64,000 nt of DNA from Lachnospiraceae bacterium (GTDB lineage Bacteria > Bacillota > Clostridia > Lachnospirales > Lachnospiraceae), in NCBI GenBank assembly GCA_910575275.1, contig CAJTEE010000005.1, forward strand, positions 124,001 to 188,000, written 5' to 3'. Both the position numbers and the translations under genes were made by a program. The notes beneath the pieces are model-generated. The model was not told the origin of the DNA. It did no database searches and saw only the letters and a list, made by a program, of their open reading frames with translations. Numbering within the stretch: the stretch's first letter is position 1; each line of letters starts with the position of its first letter. Below, one piece after another: positions 51,551-59,996 of the stretch.

Positions 51551-53065
51551 ATGGAACTGATGATTCCTTTGAATACGCAGGATGTAAGGCCGCTTTACGA
51601 GCAGATTTATCAATATATTAAGGATGAGATACGAAGCGGAAAGCTGCCGTCCGGAAAGAGGCTCCCCTCATCGCGGGAGCTGGCAAAAGGGCTGAAGGTC
51701 AGCCGGAGCACGACACAGCTCGCGTACGAGCAGCTTGTGTCAGAGGGGTATCTGGAGGCAAAGCCGAGGAAGGGCTATTTTACGGCCGAGCTAGACGGGA
51801 TCCTGCCGCCGGTGCGGGGGGAGAGCCGTGTGCGGCAGCCGGTGCAGGACAGCAGAAGAAACGGAGCGCTTCACAGGCCGGCCGGCCGTTTTGCGGAGGC
51901 TTTGCAGAGTGCGGCAGCCGACCCGGGGGCGGTGGCACCAGGCAGTGGGCCGGCAAAGGCCGGAATCCGCATCGACTTCTCACCGCGTGGGATCGATCTG
52001 GACAGCTTTCCGTTTTCAACGTGGAGGAAAATCAGCCGCGCGGTCTTAAGAGAGGAGGAGCGGGAGCTGTTTTTAAAGGGCGACCCACAGGGGGATCTGC
52101 CGCTCAGGCTGGCCATCCGCGACTATCTTTACGCAGCGCGGGGCGTAAGCTGTGACGCCTCGCAGATCGTTGTGGGGGCGGGAAACGAATACCTTCTGAT
52201 GCTGCTTTCGGGACTTCTTGGCCGGAATACGGGGATCGCGATGGAGAACCCCACATACAGGCAGGCATATCAGGTCTTTTCAGACATGGGACATGCGATT
52301 TACCCGGTGGAGATGGACGAGAGCGGCTTTATGACGGAGGAGCTTTTAAAGCTTTCGGATCGTGTGAACACTGTCTATGTGACGCCCTCCCACCAGTTCC
52401 CGATGGGGATCGTCATGCCGGTAAAGCGGAGGCAGGAGTTGCTCTCCTGGGCCGCCGGCCGGCCGGGCCGATTCCTGATTGAGGACGATTACGACAGTGA
52501 ATTCCGATATAAGGGAAAGCCGATTCCCGCGCTGCAGGGGCTTGACGCCCGCGGTACGGTTGTCTACATGGGAACCTTTTCAAAGGCGATCGCCCCGGCT
52601 ATCCGCGTCGGCTACCTGGTTCTGCCACCGGCGCTGCTTGCCGCCTACCAGAAGCAGGCCGGTTTTTATTCCTCGACGGTATCCCGGGTTGATCAGCGGA
52701 TTCTGACACAATTCATTACAGGGGGGTATTTTGAGCGTCACTTAAATCGTATGCGGGAGATTTATAAGGGGAAGCACGACCTGCTGCTTGCGGCGTTAAA
52801 GCCTTTGGAGCCGTTTTTTACGATTGAGGGGGAGAATGCGGGATTGCATGTGCTTTTAACGTACAGAGGTGAAAAAAACGAGGAGGAGCTGGTGGAGGCG
52901 GCCGCGCGGGCGGGAGTGAAAATATACGGCCTTTCGGGCTTTTTCATCCACAAGGAGCACAGACGCTATCCGAAGACGGTGGTGTTGGGCTATGCAAGAT
53001 TAAATGAAACGGAGATCCTTGAGGGAGCGGCACTGCTTTCGCAGGCGCTTGGCCGGGAATGCTGA
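51551..53065 (+). CDS. MocR-type GntR/aminotransferase transcriptional regulator
   Basis: 504 residues. A winged-helix GntR domain (1-75: YEQIYQYIKDEIRSGKLPSGKRLPSSRELAKGL, VSRSTTQLAYEQL) is joined by a linker rich in Pro and Arg to a class I aminotransferase-like domain (125-500) with the PLP lysine in TFSKAIAPAIRVGYLV. PdxR relatives control pyridoxal synthesis; others act on GABA or taurine metabolism. No pdx genes are adjacent, so the target is unknown. AAGGAGGAGC precedes ATG 51551. Confidence 0.9.
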   Translation: MELMIPLNTQDVRPLYEQIYQYIKDEIRSGKLPSGKRLPSSRELAKGLKVSRSTTQLAYEQLVSEGYLEAKPRKGYFTAELDGILPPVRGESRVRQPVQDSRRNGALHRPAGRFAEALQSAAADPGAVAPGSGPAKAGIRIDFSPRGIDLDSFPFSTWRKISRAVLREEERELFLKGDPQGDLPLRLAIRDYLYAARGVSCDASQIVVGAGNEYLLMLLSGLLGRNTGIAMENPTYRQAYQVFSDMGHAIYPVEMDESGFMTEELLKLSDRVNTVYVTPSHQFPMGIVMPVKRRQELLSWAAGRPGRFLIEDDYDSEFRYKGKPIPALQGLDARGTVVYMGTFSKAIAPAIRVGYLVLPPALLAAYQKQAGFYSSTVSRVDQRILTQFITGGYFERHLNRMREIYKGKHDLLLAALKPLEPFFTIEGENAGLHVLLTYRGEKNEEELVEAAARAGVKIYGLSGFFIHKEHRRYPKTVVLGYARLNETEILEGAALLSQALGREC

Positions 53066-53192
53066 TGGGCCGGGCCAGGCGGCGCAGAGTCTGCCCCAAC
53101 GGATCGCAGCCGCGGGGAGTGGCCCAACGCAATGTGGCCCCCCGTGCTGCGCCGGGCCGCTCCGGCGCGAGTGTGCGCCGAGCGCACACTGC
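53066..53192. other. GC-rich gap between convergent genes
   Basis: A GC-rich stretch of 127 bases. GGGCCGGGCCAGG and its imperfect complement near 53145-53165 (GCGCCGGGCCGCTCC) and the hairpin GTGTGCGCCGAGCGCACAC (53168-53188) make it strongly foldable. It may act as a terminator for both flanking genes. No U tract and no coding sequence. Confidence 0.4.
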
Positions 53193-54128
53193 TCAGATCA
53201 CGCCAAACAGCCGGTCTTCAATCAGGCGGATGCCATGGTAAAACATCTCGCAGACCGGGGTAGCAACACCGAGCTCCTTCCCGAGCCGGACGGCGGTCCC
53301 GGCGAACATGTCCACCTCAGTACGTTTGCCGGCTTCCAGATCTTGGAGCGTGGATGGCTTGTTGGCATAGGGGATGCGCGGGATGGCATGCTCCTGCCGT
53401 GCGATGTCCGCCTCCCCGAGCCCGATCCCCATCGCGTTTGCGATGCGGATGATCTCTTGCATGGCCGCGTGGCGGAAATAATTGGCGTCGTCGCTTTTCT
53501 GGAATGCGCCGAAGGGGACGCCGAAGGCGGCGCAGGTCATGTTTTCGCCCACGTTGCACATGAATTTAAACCAGATCCCGTGGAGCATGTCCGGGTCGAT
53601 GCGGTATCCGATTCCGCAGAGATCAAACAGCTCCTTGACGGCCTGTACTTTCTCGGAGAGACGGTCCGGATCGTTTTTGATATCGCCGAAATGGACCGTG
53701 CCGTTATCGGGATTGAATTCCGTCTTTCCCTCCTTCATGACGACGCTGATGCGCATGTAGGAGTAGAGCATGTGTTCCATCCCGTAGACTGCGCCGACCT
53801 GTTTTTCGCTCTCGACGCCGTTTAAGACGGAAAGGATGATCGTATCGGGGCCGACCTGGTTTTTGATATCCTTGATGGCCTGGGGGAGGTCGTAGCCCTT
53901 GACCGCAATGATGACGAGATCGGCGGGGCAGCCCGAAGCGGATGGAGTAAGGATCGGGAACCGGTAGTTGACGCCGTTTACCGTGACGCCGCGTTTTTCC
54001 AGACGTTCCTTTCTGGCGCCCTCCGCCAGGATGCGGAAGTTTGCGCCAAGCTTTTCGGAGAGGCGCGGCGCAAAAAACACGCCCATCGCGCCAAGGCCGA
54101 TCAGGGTAACGGTTTCGATTTTTTTCAT
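53193..54128 (-). CDS. 2-dehydropantoate 2-reductase (PanE/ApbA family)
   Basis: 311 residues. The Rossmann motif LIGLGAMGVFFAPRL, the substrate-loop NGVESE, the catalytic lysine region WFKFMCNVGENMTCA, and the C-terminal helical domain with KRTEVDMF are typical. The family reduces ketopantoate to pantoate with NADPH for CoA synthesis, though ApbA-like paralogues have other substrates. No pan genes adjoin. The ATG at 54128 (MKKIETVTLIGLG) has AAAGGAGAAA upstream; a frame from 54188 is longer but not family-like. Promoter at 54179-54207. Confidence 0.9.
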   Translation of the reverse strand: MKKIETVTLIGLGAMGVFFAPRLSEKLGANFRILAEGARKERLEKRGVTVNGVNYRFPILTPSASGCPADLVIIAVKGYDLPQAIKDIKNQVGPDTIILSVLNGVESEKQVGAVYGMEHMLYSYMRISVVMKEGKTEFNPDNGTVHFGDIKNDPDRLSEKVQAVKELFDLCGIGYRIDPDMLHGIWFKFMCNVGENMTCAAFGVPFGAFQKSDDANYFRHAAMQEIIRIANAMGIGLGEADIARQEHAIPRIPYANKPSTLQDLEAGKRTEVDMFAGTAVRLGKELGVATPVCEMFYHGIRLIEDRLFGVI

Positions 54129-54178
54129 AATGAAGGTTTCTCCTTTCGTAAAAGGCCGGGACTGCCGGCATTTCCTTG

Positions 54179-54207
54179 ATTGTAGCATGGGGGAGGGGAG
54201 AATACAA
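54179..54207 (-). promoter_or_regulatory. Promoter of the PanE-like gene
   Basis: On the minus strand TTGTAT (54207-54202), 17 bases, TACAAT (54184-54179). It overlaps the region upstream of the divergent acyltransferase gene. Confidence 0.65.
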
Positions 54208-54237
54208 GTTATACTTTATAGCGAGAGGATACCCCGT

Positions 54238-55263
54238 ATGGATTGTGAAAAACCATTTGTTGGAGTAAATGGCTTAAGAGGAATTTTCTGCCTGGGCATT
54301 GTTATTTATCATATTAATCAATCATTTGAATCCGCTTTCTCCGGCTGTTTGGCCCCCATATACAAATATGGAGGGTATTTTGGAAATTATATATTTTTTA
54401 TGTGCAGCGGACTGCTTATCGCCTGCCATTATAAAAGAAGAATCATGCAAGAAAGCCGCGGCTTTTGCTCCTTTATGGCGGGACGGATTCTAAAGCTATA
54501 TCCGATATACTTTTGGTCAAATCTTTTTGTTATGTTCTTAGGCAGCGGCAATCGGACGATAAAAAGAACGGTCGGTACTTTTTCAATGACGGCAAACGGC
54601 TGGTTTAATGGGGAAAGTATGCCCTATAATTATCCGACCTGGTTTATATGTGTACTGATATTGTGCTATCTGGTATATTATCTTGTGAGTGCGGCTTCCA
54701 GGCGACATCCCAATCTGTACCTGCCGTTATGTGCCATATGCATGATCTGGGGAATGATTTTGGAGAAAAAGGCCTGGGAAATCCCTTTTCAGTATCGGAC
54801 CTGTGGGGAGGGATATATGAATTTTTTCCTGGGTGTACTTCTTGCAGAGCTCCTGATGAAGGAGAGAGCCAGAAAAGGGATGCTGTTAACGGTTAACGGC
54901 ATGATTGTCTGTTTGGCTGTCGCTGCCGCATGTCGGTTTGGGCTTGAGAAAATACCGGGTGATATGCGGTGGGGAATATCCATTCTATGCGCAGGCTTGA
55001 TTTGCATGGCGGTATATGGAAAATGGACGGTTAAAATACTCGCATGCCCGGTTCTGCAAAGAATCGGGGCGCACAGCAGATCCATTTATTTTTGGCATGT
55101 TCCTGCAGTGCAGGTGTTTTTTCGGATTGAGGAAAAGTCGGGATTACCGGCAGCAGACCCGCGGCTGAAATTTGTCTTGTACTTCCTCCTGCTGGGCCTG
55201 TTTGCAGCGGCATCGGATCACTTCTTTGGAAAAAAATCTTCGCAGGAGACTTCGATTTGCTGA
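54238..55263 (+). CDS. Membrane acyltransferase (acyltransferase 3 family)
   Basis: 341 residues with about ten membrane helices. GVNGLRGIFCLGIVIYH and the conserved histidine and arginine (FMAGRILKLYPIYF) match acyltransferase 3/OafA-type proteins, which move acetyl or succinyl groups onto cell-surface polysaccharides. The coding sequence is AT-richer than the housekeeping genes to the left, and so is the start of the glycan region, which suggests acquisition. The ATG at 54238 has GAGAGG upstream; an in-frame ATG at 54187 is less likely. Confidence 0.82.
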   Translation: MDCEKPFVGVNGLRGIFCLGIVIYHINQSFESAFSGCLAPIYKYGGYFGNYIFFMCSGLLIACHYKRRIMQESRGFCSFMAGRILKLYPIYFWSNLFVMFLGSGNRTIKRTVGTFSMTANGWFNGESMPYNYPTWFICVLILCYLVYYLVSAASRRHPNLYLPLCAICMIWGMILEKKAWEIPFQYRTCGEGYMNFFLGVLLAELLMKERARKGMLLTVNGMIVCLAVAAACRFGLEKIPGDMRWGISILCAGLICMAVYGKWTVKILACPVLQRIGAHSRSIYFWHVPAVQVFFRIEEKSGLPAADPRLKFVLYFLLLGLFAAASDHFFGKKSSQETSIC

Positions 55264-55335
55264 AATCGGTTTTTATAGCAAAGGTACAAAATTGACGCAA
55301 ATTAGTACAGATTTAACGCGGCCATAAAAAATATA

Positions 55336-55364
55336 TTGACAAATGTAGTCAGGTTTCATAGAAT
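55336..55364 (+). promoter_or_regulatory. Strong sigma-A promoter ahead of the glycan operon
   Basis: TTGACA (55336-55341), 17 bases, TAGAAT (55359-55364). Predicted start near 55371; the first frame-like coding sequence downstream is the ugd remnant at 55899. Confidence 0.75.
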
Positions 55365-55722
55365 AGAATCAATCTCTATAAAAGGATACCCAAAGATTAC
55401 AGAGACAGAAGATGGAAGCAGTGAGGTAAGGATATGGCAGAAAGGGCAGAATTTATCCGATTCGATCATCGGCAAGACAGTAGAATCTCCCGGAATATAC
55501 GGGGGGGGGGTGGTATACAGGCACCATGTTTTTCTGTTAGGCTGAAAGAGGGTTCCTGCTTTATACGGTAGCTTTGAAATCTTCGTGAAAAAGCTGACGA
55601 AATATCATATGAATGACAAGATCCGCTACCATGTATCTCGTATGGCATAAAATTTTGGCTGTTGTGGGTACAATGGGGGCGGCTTATTTTGCTATAGAAA
55701 AGCCGAAGATCGGTGGTAACCT

Positions 55723-55802
55723 AGGCTAGTACCTGAGGAAGGTATTGGGTTGGATGCACAGGTTAGCGCCGGCCGCTGGCCGTTCTAACGCATGGCTAGC
55801 TT
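55723..55802 (+). ncRNA. Candidate structured leader RNA (three-way junction)
   Basis: A 7-base outer stem pairs AGGCTAG (55723-55729) with CTAGCTT (55796-55802). Inside are hairpin TACCT/AGGTA (55730-55744, loop GAGGA) and a second, longer hairpin. The latter consists of ATGC/GCAT (55754-55757 with 55790-55793), an ACAG bulge, GTTAG/CTAAC (55762-55766 with 55785-55789), a small internal loop and CGGCC/GGCCG capped by GCT. All pairs were checked base by base. I do not match it to a known riboswitch class. Conservation was not testable. Confidence 0.45.
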
Positions 55803-55898
55803 CCCTCTCATAGAAAATTTTTTCTATTTATATTCGATGGCCTTTGATATGGGGGAGCGTGCCGATCCAATGTGTTATGAACGAAAACAGAAGGCGTT

Positions 55899-56298
55899 AT
55901 GAAACGTTTTAAAATAACCGTTGCCGGCGCGGGCTATGTAGGTCTTGTAGCGGGCGTATGCTTTGCAAAAAAAGGACACGAGGCCACTTTGCTATCTGGC
56001 GAAGCAGAACGGCTGCTGCCTTAAGACGGTGAAAGCGGCCATAGAGGTAAATGAGGAACAGAAAACTAGGCTTTTTGCGAAAGCATCCAAGCGGGTGATT
56101 ACGTTCAGCGGACTGACCGTGGTTATACTGGGACTAACCTTTAAACCAGAGACCGACGATGCGCGCGAGGCTCCCTCTCTGGAAAACGTACAGATGCTTT
56201 TAGAGGCAGGAACCAGAGTGCAGGCATTTGACCCGGTCGGGACCACGCTCTTTGAAAAATATTTTTCCGGAGGCAGAAGGAAAGGGGGAGGAGAATGA
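55899..56298 (+). pseudogene. UDP-glucose/GDP-mannose dehydrogenase remnant with central deletion
   Basis: ATG 55899 opens FKITVAGAGYVGLVAGVCFAKKGHEATLL, the NAD-binding start of Ugd, but the frame meets TAA after about 40 codons. In another frame 55963-56298 reads TVKAAIEVNEEQK, VVILGLTFKPETDDAREAPSLENV and AFDPVG, the C-terminal UDP-binding domain. A normal Ugd has about 400-450 residues; here some 200 central residues, with the catalytic cysteine, are missing and the frame is shifted. No UDP-glucuronate can be expected from this locus. The stop overlaps the first GT2 gene as ATGA. Confidence 0.8.
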
Positions 56299-57290
56299 CG
56301 GCAACACCGTTGATCAGTGTCATCATACCGGTCTATAACACCCAGCGGTTTTTGAGAGACTGTTTGGATTCGGTTTGTGCGCAAACGTATAAAAATCTGG
56401 AAATTTTTCTGATCGACGACGGCTCGACAGACGGAAGCGGCCGAATCTGTGATGACTATGCGGGTCGCGACAAACGGTTTCGGGCTATCCATCTGGCTGA
56501 AAACCATGGCGTTTCGCACGCGAGAAATATGGGGCTTAAGCAGGCAGGCGGGAGCCTGATCGGATTTGTAGATGCGGATGACTGGCTCGAAAAAAATCTG
56601 TTTGAGAGCCTGTACCGGAGTCTGACAGAGAATCAGGCGGACATCAGCTCCTGTGCGGTCAGACTGGTTCATCATCCACATACGAATACATGGCGGTATG
56701 GCGCTGGCCGCGTGGTATCCGGTGAGGCGGCTATTTCCCTGATGATGCGCAAACAATATTTTTGCCGGGGCGTATATGGAAAGTTATTTACTAGGTCTGT
56801 TCTGGGTAACTGCCGCTTTGCAGAAAATATCCACTGTGGGGAGGATGTTTTATTCTTATATAAAGTGTTTGGAAGGGCTTCACGCGTTATCTACACGCCC
56901 GAGCTGCTGTATCATTATATCTATCGGGATGCCAGCCTGTTTCATGGAACTTTTCATAAAGGGCAATATACGGAGCTGCTCGTATATGAGTTCCTTTACA
57001 GGGAGTTTTCCATCAATCACCGAGAGCTGCTTCCGGAAACCCAACAGATTCTTTTAGGGATTAATATGCGTCTGGCGTTTAAGGTAGCTGAGAGTAAAGA
57101 TATGGGAAGGCGGCAGAAGTATGCCTGGCTGAGAAGATTTCACTCCAATATCCGGCGTTTCATGAGCAGGGAGGCATTGGCACTTTTTGAATATAAAAAA
57201 AACGTCGCGGAAGTCATTCTCTTATATGGAAGCGCAGAAATTTTCTGGGTTGTACTCGTCTTGTATAAAGGTGTAAAAAGGCTTTTATAG
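56295..57290 (+). CDS. GT2 family glycosyltransferase
   Basis: 331 residues, GT-A fold. LISVIIPVYNTQRFLRDCL, FLIDDGSTDGSG and FVDADDWLE (the DxD metal site region) are typical of family 2, which transfers sugars from nucleotide donors to a growing glycan on the cytosolic membrane face. The C-terminal third has amphipathic helices probably for membrane contact. Sugar unknown. It overlaps the end of the broken ugd, which may have been its original partner. Confidence 0.9.
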   Translation: MTATPLISVIIPVYNTQRFLRDCLDSVCAQTYKNLEIFLIDDGSTDGSGRICDDYAGRDKRFRAIHLAENHGVSHARNMGLKQAGGSLIGFVDADDWLEKNLFESLYRSLTENQADISSCAVRLVHHPHTNTWRYGAGRVVSGEAAISLMMRKQYFCRGVYGKLFTRSVLGNCRFAENIHCGEDVLFLYKVFGRASRVIYTPELLYHYIYRDASLFHGTFHKGQYTELLVYEFLYREFSINHRELLPETQQILLGINMRLAFKVAESKDMGRRQKYAWLRRFHSNIRRFMSREALALFEYKKNVAEVILLYGSAEIFWVVLVLYKGVKRLL

Positions 57291-57341
57291 TAAATCAATA
57301 TGCAGCCGCGCTGGGAAAGACAGCCATAAAAAGGAGATGAA

Positions 57342-58283
57342 ATGCAAAAGAAAGGCTTGGTATCCTGTGTGACGCCTGTCTGGAACGGGGAGCAATATTT
57401 AGGGCAGATGTTGGATTCCCTGTTAAAGCAGACCTATCCGTCGATTGAGATGATCCTGGTGGATGACGGCTCGACGGATGGTACGCTTGGAGTGGCGGAG
57501 AGCTACAGGGACCATTTCACCGAACGGGGCTATGATTATAAGATTGTGTCGGTTCCGCACAAAAACGCATCTGCGGCAATCAACAGGGGGCTTATGCTGG
57601 CCGGCGGGGAGTATCTGATCTGGCCGGACAGTGACGATCTGTTAGAGCCGGATTCCGTCCGGCGGCGGGTGGAGTTTTTGGAGGCAAATCCCGGGTATTA
57701 CTGTGTACGTTCCCTTATGTACTACTTTGATTCGTCCGGACAGATTGGGTCAACCGGGGAACAAATCGGAGATACGCAAAAGGAAGAACTGTTCTGGGAC
57801 ATTCTGGAAAGTACTACCTTTGTATGTTGTGGCTGCTACATGCTAAAGACAAGAGAATTCTTCTCGATTTATCCCCAAAGGCAGATCCCGGAATCCCCGG
57901 CCGGCCAGAATTTTCAAATGCTATTGCCTTATATGTACCGTTATCCATGCCCTACCATCCCCGATCCGTTATACGGCGTTCGGGTTCGCCCTGACAGCCA
58001 TTCTAGGAGGCGGATGACACAGGCCGAGGAGGAGGAACGCCGCCGCTGCTTTGAAACGCTGATGGATGAAATCTGTGGAATCTGTGGAATGCGGCATTTT
58101 TATGAAAAAAGACGTGTCATGTTCTGGAAACTGCGGTATGAGCGCAAGCTTGCCCTGAAATATGGAGACAGATGGAGAGCACGGCGGGTGCGGGCGGCTA
58201 TGCTGTTATATAGGGGAAATAGAAAGCTGGAAGCGCTGCACAAATTCGTAAATCGGATTGTAGAGAGAAAAATCGGAGAGTAG
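57342..58283 (+). CDS. GT2 family glycosyltransferase
   Basis: 313 residues. VSCVTPVWNGEQYLGQMLDSLLKQ, ILVDDGSTDGT and IWPDSDDLLEPDS are the donor-binding motifs. FWDILESTTFVCCGCYMLK is typical of WcaA-like GT2 proteins. It is distinct from its two neighbours in sequence and is expected to add a different sugar. AAAAGGAG precedes the ATG. The stop is two bases ahead of the ABC transporter start. Confidence 0.9.
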   Translation: MQKKGLVSCVTPVWNGEQYLGQMLDSLLKQTYPSIEMILVDDGSTDGTLGVAESYRDHFTERGYDYKIVSVPHKNASAAINRGLMLAGGEYLIWPDSDDLLEPDSVRRRVEFLEANPGYYCVRSLMYYFDSSGQIGSTGEQIGDTQKEELFWDILESTTFVCCGCYMLKTREFFSIYPQRQIPESPAGQNFQMLLPYMYRYPCPTIPDPLYGVRVRPDSHSRRRMTQAEEEERRRCFETLMDEICGICGMRHFYEKRRVMFWKLRYERKLALKYGDRWRARRVRAAMLLYRGNRKLEALHKFVNRIVERKIGE

Positions 58284-58285
58284 GT

Positions 58286-59983
58286 ATGCTGTCGCTGTTA
58301 TTCTATTTAATACGGATTTTAGAAAAGAAAGAAAAAAAGGCATTGCAAGTATATTGGGTGTTGAGCATGCTGACGCCGGTTGCTGATCTTGCCAGCATTT
58401 CCATACTGCTTCCCATCCTGAAGCGCCTTACCGACACAGGACATGCCTCCGAAGAACTGATCTTTGTAACTCTTGGAGTGGCTGCACTGGTTGCCTGCAA
58501 GGGAGGTTTGGAGCTTTATAGAAATCAGATTTCGAACGGCCTGGTGTATGATGGGGCGCAGCGGATGTCCGTGAAATTATATGAACTGCTTATGAGGGAA
58601 GATCTGCCGTCCCATAATGAGCGGGGAGCCATGCAGGCCGTTACGCTGCTTAGGACCGACAGTGTTGTCGGCATGCAGACGCTTGTCACAGCCGTAAGTC
58701 TTACAGGGTATGCGCTGACACTGGCCGGTTTTTCGGTTATGTTGATTGTGACAGCCGGCTGGCTGGGATTTTTTTGCTACTTTTGTTTCTTCCTTTGTAT
58801 GGTCGGTACATATTTTTTTTACAAGAAAAATATGGATCAATACGGGAAAGAAAAGCGGAAGCAGGAAATCCGGGTGAATGCACAGATCACGATTACATAC
58901 GGAGTGTTTAAAGAGCTTACGCTGAGCGAATCGAAACAGGTTGCGTTGGAGCAATATGAAACACGCAGCCGGAAATTTGCCGAAACAGAGGGAGAGTATC
59001 TGTTCAAGACAACGATCGCAGGCGTTATCCTGAATCATATGCTTCAGGCATCCCTGTTTTTCTTCCTGGCTCTTGGCATGGTCCTGGAGGTGAAGCTGAC
59101 GGAGATTCTGGCAGAAATCATTGTGTCTGCAACGCTTTTGATTCGGATGCTTCCCATAGGGAGCGGGATTGTACGGGGGCTGCACCGGATTGAGTACGGA
59201 AGAAAATCCTGTCAATCCCTGCGCGATGCGATGAAGCAATGGAAAGAGATCAAAGAAAACGAAAAAAAGAGTGGGCAGATACGAAAAAAGACGATTACGC
59301 TTGGAGAGGGAGTCAGGATCCGGGATCTGACCTTCGCGTACAGGGAGAACGAAACGGTTTTTACGGCTGCTTCGATGGATCTGCCGGTGGGAAAGTCGAT
59401 TGGAGTGATAGGGCCTTCCGGTTCGGGAAAAAGTACGCTTCTGGATCTGCTTCTGGGCCTGTTGCAGCCGCAAAAAGGGAGTATTTATTATGACGACTAT
59501 GAGATTGTATCGAAAACGGACGCGCGGGGAGCCTGTGAGGGAAATCTCGGAGAGCTGGTCAGTTATATCCCGCAGACGATTTACCTGAACGGGGGGACAG
59601 TCCGGGAGAATGTAGCCTTTTTCGCGGAGGAAATCGAGGATGACAGAGTCCGGGAGGCGCTTGACGTGGCGCAGGTCCTGGAGGATGTGGAAAGGCTGCC
59701 GCAGGGGATTTACAGTCTACTTGGAGAACAGGGCTCCATTATATCAGGGGGGCAGAGGCAACGGATTGCCCTGGCGCGGGCTCTGTATAAAGAGTTTGAG
59801 CTGCTGCTTATGGATGAGGCGATGGCGGCTTTGGATACAGAGACGGAGACGGCGGTCATGGATGCGATACGGCATGTGAAGGGGAATAAGACGATTCTGC
59901 TTGTCACACATCACAAAAATCTGGCGGATTTATGCGATTTGCTTTATAAAATCGAGGATCAAAAGCTTGTACGGATCCGGTGA
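58286..59983 (+). CDS. ABC exporter with fused membrane and ATPase domains (lipid-linked glycan flippase type)
   Basis: 565 residues. Six membrane helices (about 1-310) are followed by an ATPase domain with GPSGSGKSTLLDLL (Walker A), SGGQRQRIALARAL (signature), LLLMDEAMAALD (Walker B) and LVTHH (H loop). It resembles MsbA/PglK-type exporters. Position between glycosyltransferases suggests it moves lipid-linked oligosaccharide across the membrane. One chain forms a homodimer. Start ATG 58286 follows GTAGGT and the GT2 stop. Confidence 0.9.
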   Translation: MLSLLFYLIRILEKKEKKALQVYWVLSMLTPVADLASISILLPILKRLTDTGHASEELIFVTLGVAALVACKGGLELYRNQISNGLVYDGAQRMSVKLYELLMREDLPSHNERGAMQAVTLLRTDSVVGMQTLVTAVSLTGYALTLAGFSVMLIVTAGWLGFFCYFCFFLCMVGTYFFYKKNMDQYGKEKRKQEIRVNAQITITYGVFKELTLSESKQVALEQYETRSRKFAETEGEYLFKTTIAGVILNHMLQASLFFFLALGMVLEVKLTEILAEIIVSATLLIRMLPIGSGIVRGLHRIEYGRKSCQSLRDAMKQWKEIKENEKKSGQIRKKTITLGEGVRIRDLTFAYRENETVFTAASMDLPVGKSIGVIGPSGSGKSTLLDLLLGLLQPQKGSIYYDDYEIVSKTDARGACEGNLGELVSYIPQTIYLNGGTVRENVAFFAEEIEDDRVREALDVAQVLEDVERLPQGIYSLLGEQGSIISGGQRQRIALARALYKEFELLLMDEAMAALDTETETAVMDAIRHVKGNKTILLVTHHKNLADLCDLLYKIEDQKLVRIR

Positions 59984-59996
59984 GCGGGGAGAAGTC

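Larger units (their letters stand above)
55264..55898 (+). other. Long leader of the glycan operon with candidate structured RNA
   Basis: 635 bases without a convincing gene. It starts with AT-rich sequence and the promoter at 55336. A 10-base G run lies at 55501-55510. A small open frame (55345-55545, ISIKGYPKITETEDGSSE) and a 33-residue frame at 55632 are not recognised and lack clear ribosome sites. A structured RNA candidate at 55723-55802 and an AT hairpin (ATAGAAAA/TTTTCTAT, 55810-55827) lie before the ugd remnant. Confidence 0.6.
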
